Shown here: in pieces, positions 62,874-64,000 of the stretch
Layout: each line of letters starts with the position of its first letter
Position numbering within the stretch: the first letter of the stretch is position 1
Origin: Paraglaciecola sp030730205
Lineage (GTDB): Bacteria > Pseudomonadota > Gammaproteobacteria > Enterobacterales > Alteromonadaceae
DNA: 64,000 nucleotides
NCBI RefSeq assembly: GCF_052119645.1
Contig: NZ_JBGQOM010000013.1
Span: 1-64,000 of the forward strand
Reading direction: 5' to 3'
Made by a program: the position numbers and the translations under genes
The notes under the pieces: generated by a model
Database searches by the model: none
What the model was told of the DNA's origin: nothing
Seen by the model: only the letters and a program-made list of their open reading frames with translations

Positions 62874-64000
62874 ATGATGTTAAAAAATAAAATAGCCATG
62901 AGCGTATTGAGCGCAATTGTATTGGCAGGATGTGGTGCGGAAAGTACCGTTAACGTAAAAGAAGCGCCCGATCCGGCGCTTACCGGCGTGTTTGTGGATA
63001 GCCCCGTGAGTGGTTTAGGGTACCGTTCAGAGTCGGTACCCAGTGGCGTCACTAATGCCGATGGGCAATTCAACTACTTTCGCGGTGAGGTGATCACATT
63101 TCACATCGGTGAATTTGAATTTCCGGCAGTGGCGGCGTCGAGCATTATTACCCCACTTAGAGTGTTCGGTGCCGATACACCATTTCAGCAATCAGTCGCA
63201 AACACATTAAGGTTGTTACAAGCCTTAGATGTAGATGGCGACCCGAGTAACGGTATTGAAATCAGCCCGAGTGCAGCAAGTGCCGCAAGCATGTTGTTAG
63301 CACAAGACCAAACGGTAGAACAGTTTTTCAATCGGCCCGCTTCTGAATTTGCCGCAGATGTTGAACCATGGCTCGCTGCTGCAGGGGGGGCAATGACAAC
63401 CTTAGCCCCATTTGATAGCTCCCTTGCGCATTTTGTCAATTATTTAGAGAGCGAATTTGGGACCTTAATTGGTAGTACATTTGATATTAATCAGTTTAAT
63501 GGCACCTTATATAATCCGTTTTTATCTGGTAAAACCACCAATCTTGAGACCATTACTTTTACCCCAGGTGAAGATGCGACAAAAGGCACGTTTGTTATAT
63601 CAGAGGGTGAAAGCGCTACCACTGGTAGCTATGAATTTACCTTTGGTCGCAGAGCCATCAAACTCAGCACCGAAACAGAAACGACGTTTATCATTGCCAA
63701 ATCTTTTAATACGGTCGACCAAGTTTATAGCCTCTGCACGGTAAATGGTGTTGACGGTGTTGCCACTGCCGTGGCCAGTTGTGATGCAAAAGAAGACAAA
63801 AAAAACAATTTATTGGCATTATCACAAGAGCAAGCAGATGCTGAATTAATCAAGCTTGAAGAACAAGCCAATTCCATCGCTGCAGCATTAGACGAAGACT
63901 TTAATGTGACAACCAATGATTTTTTTAGCAGTGGATATAAAACCTTATTAGATTATGATCCATCAGTAGGCATGTATGCCAAAACAGGCGGCAGTACCAC
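62874..64000 (+). CDS. Large lipoprotein next to the receptor gene (3' end outside the window)
   Basis: The frame is open for 375 codons to the right edge. ATG 62874 (or 62877) follows AGGAGG. The signal MMLKNKIAMSVLSAIVLAGC gives a lipidated Cys at residue 20. Residues about 35-130 form a module of the type GVFVDSPVSGLGYRS, SGVTNADGQFNYFRGE, TPLRVF and LLQALDVDGDPSNGIEI, which I recall from several surface lipoproteins of Alteromonadales. No enzyme motif is visible. Being 96 bases after the receptor and lipid-anchored, it may act as a surface glycan-binding or pectin-active partner. Truncated, so the C-terminal domain is unseen. Confidence 0.85.
   Translation, partial: MMLKNKIAMSVLSAIVLAGCGAESTVNVKEAPDPALTGVFVDSPVSGLGYRSESVPSGVTNADGQFNYFRGEVITFHIGEFEFPAVAASSIITPLRVFGADTPFQQSVANTLRLLQALDVDGDPSNGIEISPSAASAASMLLAQDQTVEQFFNRPASEFAADVEPWLAAAGGAMTTLAPFDSSLAHFVNYLESEFGTLIGSTFDINQFNGTLYNPFLSGKTTNLETITFTPGEDATKGTFVISEGESATTGSYEFTFGRRAIKLSTETETTFIIAKSFNTVDQVYSLCTVNGVDGVATAVASCDAKEDKKNNLLALSQEQADAELIKLEEQANSIAAALDEDFNVTTNDFFSSGYKTLLDYDPSVGMYAKTGGST

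Noticed and set aside
1..64000. CRISPR arrays, tRNA and rRNA genes, prophage genes
   Set aside because: None were found on reading; the only direct repeats are the REP-type units near 2269-3222.

Overview
The window reads as a chromosomal segment of a marine gammaproteobacterium of the Alteromonadales, most like Glaciecola/Paraglaciecola/Alteromonas. The grounds are the gene orders msrC-proQ-prc, pyrD-zapC-rlmKL-uup and rmf-fabA, two very large TonB-dependent receptors, and a plant/algal pectin-use locus. The genus is an inference from gene content; no rRNA or tRNA gene is present to test it.

Layout. Positions 1-4310 are an accessory strip: the 3' end of one gene and a small membrane-protein gene bounded by integron attC-like sites, a decayed IS1182-type transposase, a decayed RAYT transposase flanked by inverted REP-type repeats, and a DUF2306 membrane protein behind another attC-like sequence. 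Positions 4310-15402 are mostly housekeeping: a GFA-type protein, a SIMPL lipoprotein, free-methionine-R-sulfoxide reductase, ProQ, Prc, an NSS symporter beside NhaC, PepN and DUF2835. Positions 15591-22409 hold a four-gene envelope module (DUF1302 barrel, DUF1329, YCF48-like propeller, RND/MMPL transporter) of unknown cargo. Positions 22669-37983 are again core: the very large NAD-glutamate dehydrogenase, PyrD, ZapC, RlmKL, a glutaredoxin-like protein, Uup, a DUF3466 protein with a GlyGly-CTERM-like tail, Rmf, FabA with a FabR-type operator, a DUF1624 acyltransferase-like membrane protein and YgjV.

Positions 38119-64000 form a pectin/galacturonate utilisation locus. A pectate lyase (PL1), an exported GH28 polygalacturonase and a DUF4861-GH105 lipoprotein cut the polymer and its oligomers. 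Two TonB-dependent receptors would import oligomers. A TRAP transporter would carry monomeric uronates across the inner membrane. KduI-KduD convert unsaturated galacturonate, and UxaC, a UxuB-type reductase and UxaA convert galacturonate, both to 2-keto-3-deoxygluconate, which KdgK phosphorylates. KDPG aldolase is not in the window. The locus encodes an IclR and a LacI regulator.

The strongest structural discovery is a set of six near-identical 14-bp palindromes (TGCYACCGGTGGCA). They lie only in the intergenic regions of this locus and sit at the promoters of every transcription unit except the two regulator-proximal genes, so they define a local LacI-type regulon. At four of them a TTGACA -35 box lies at a matching distance, and at two the operator starts on the last base of the -10 box.
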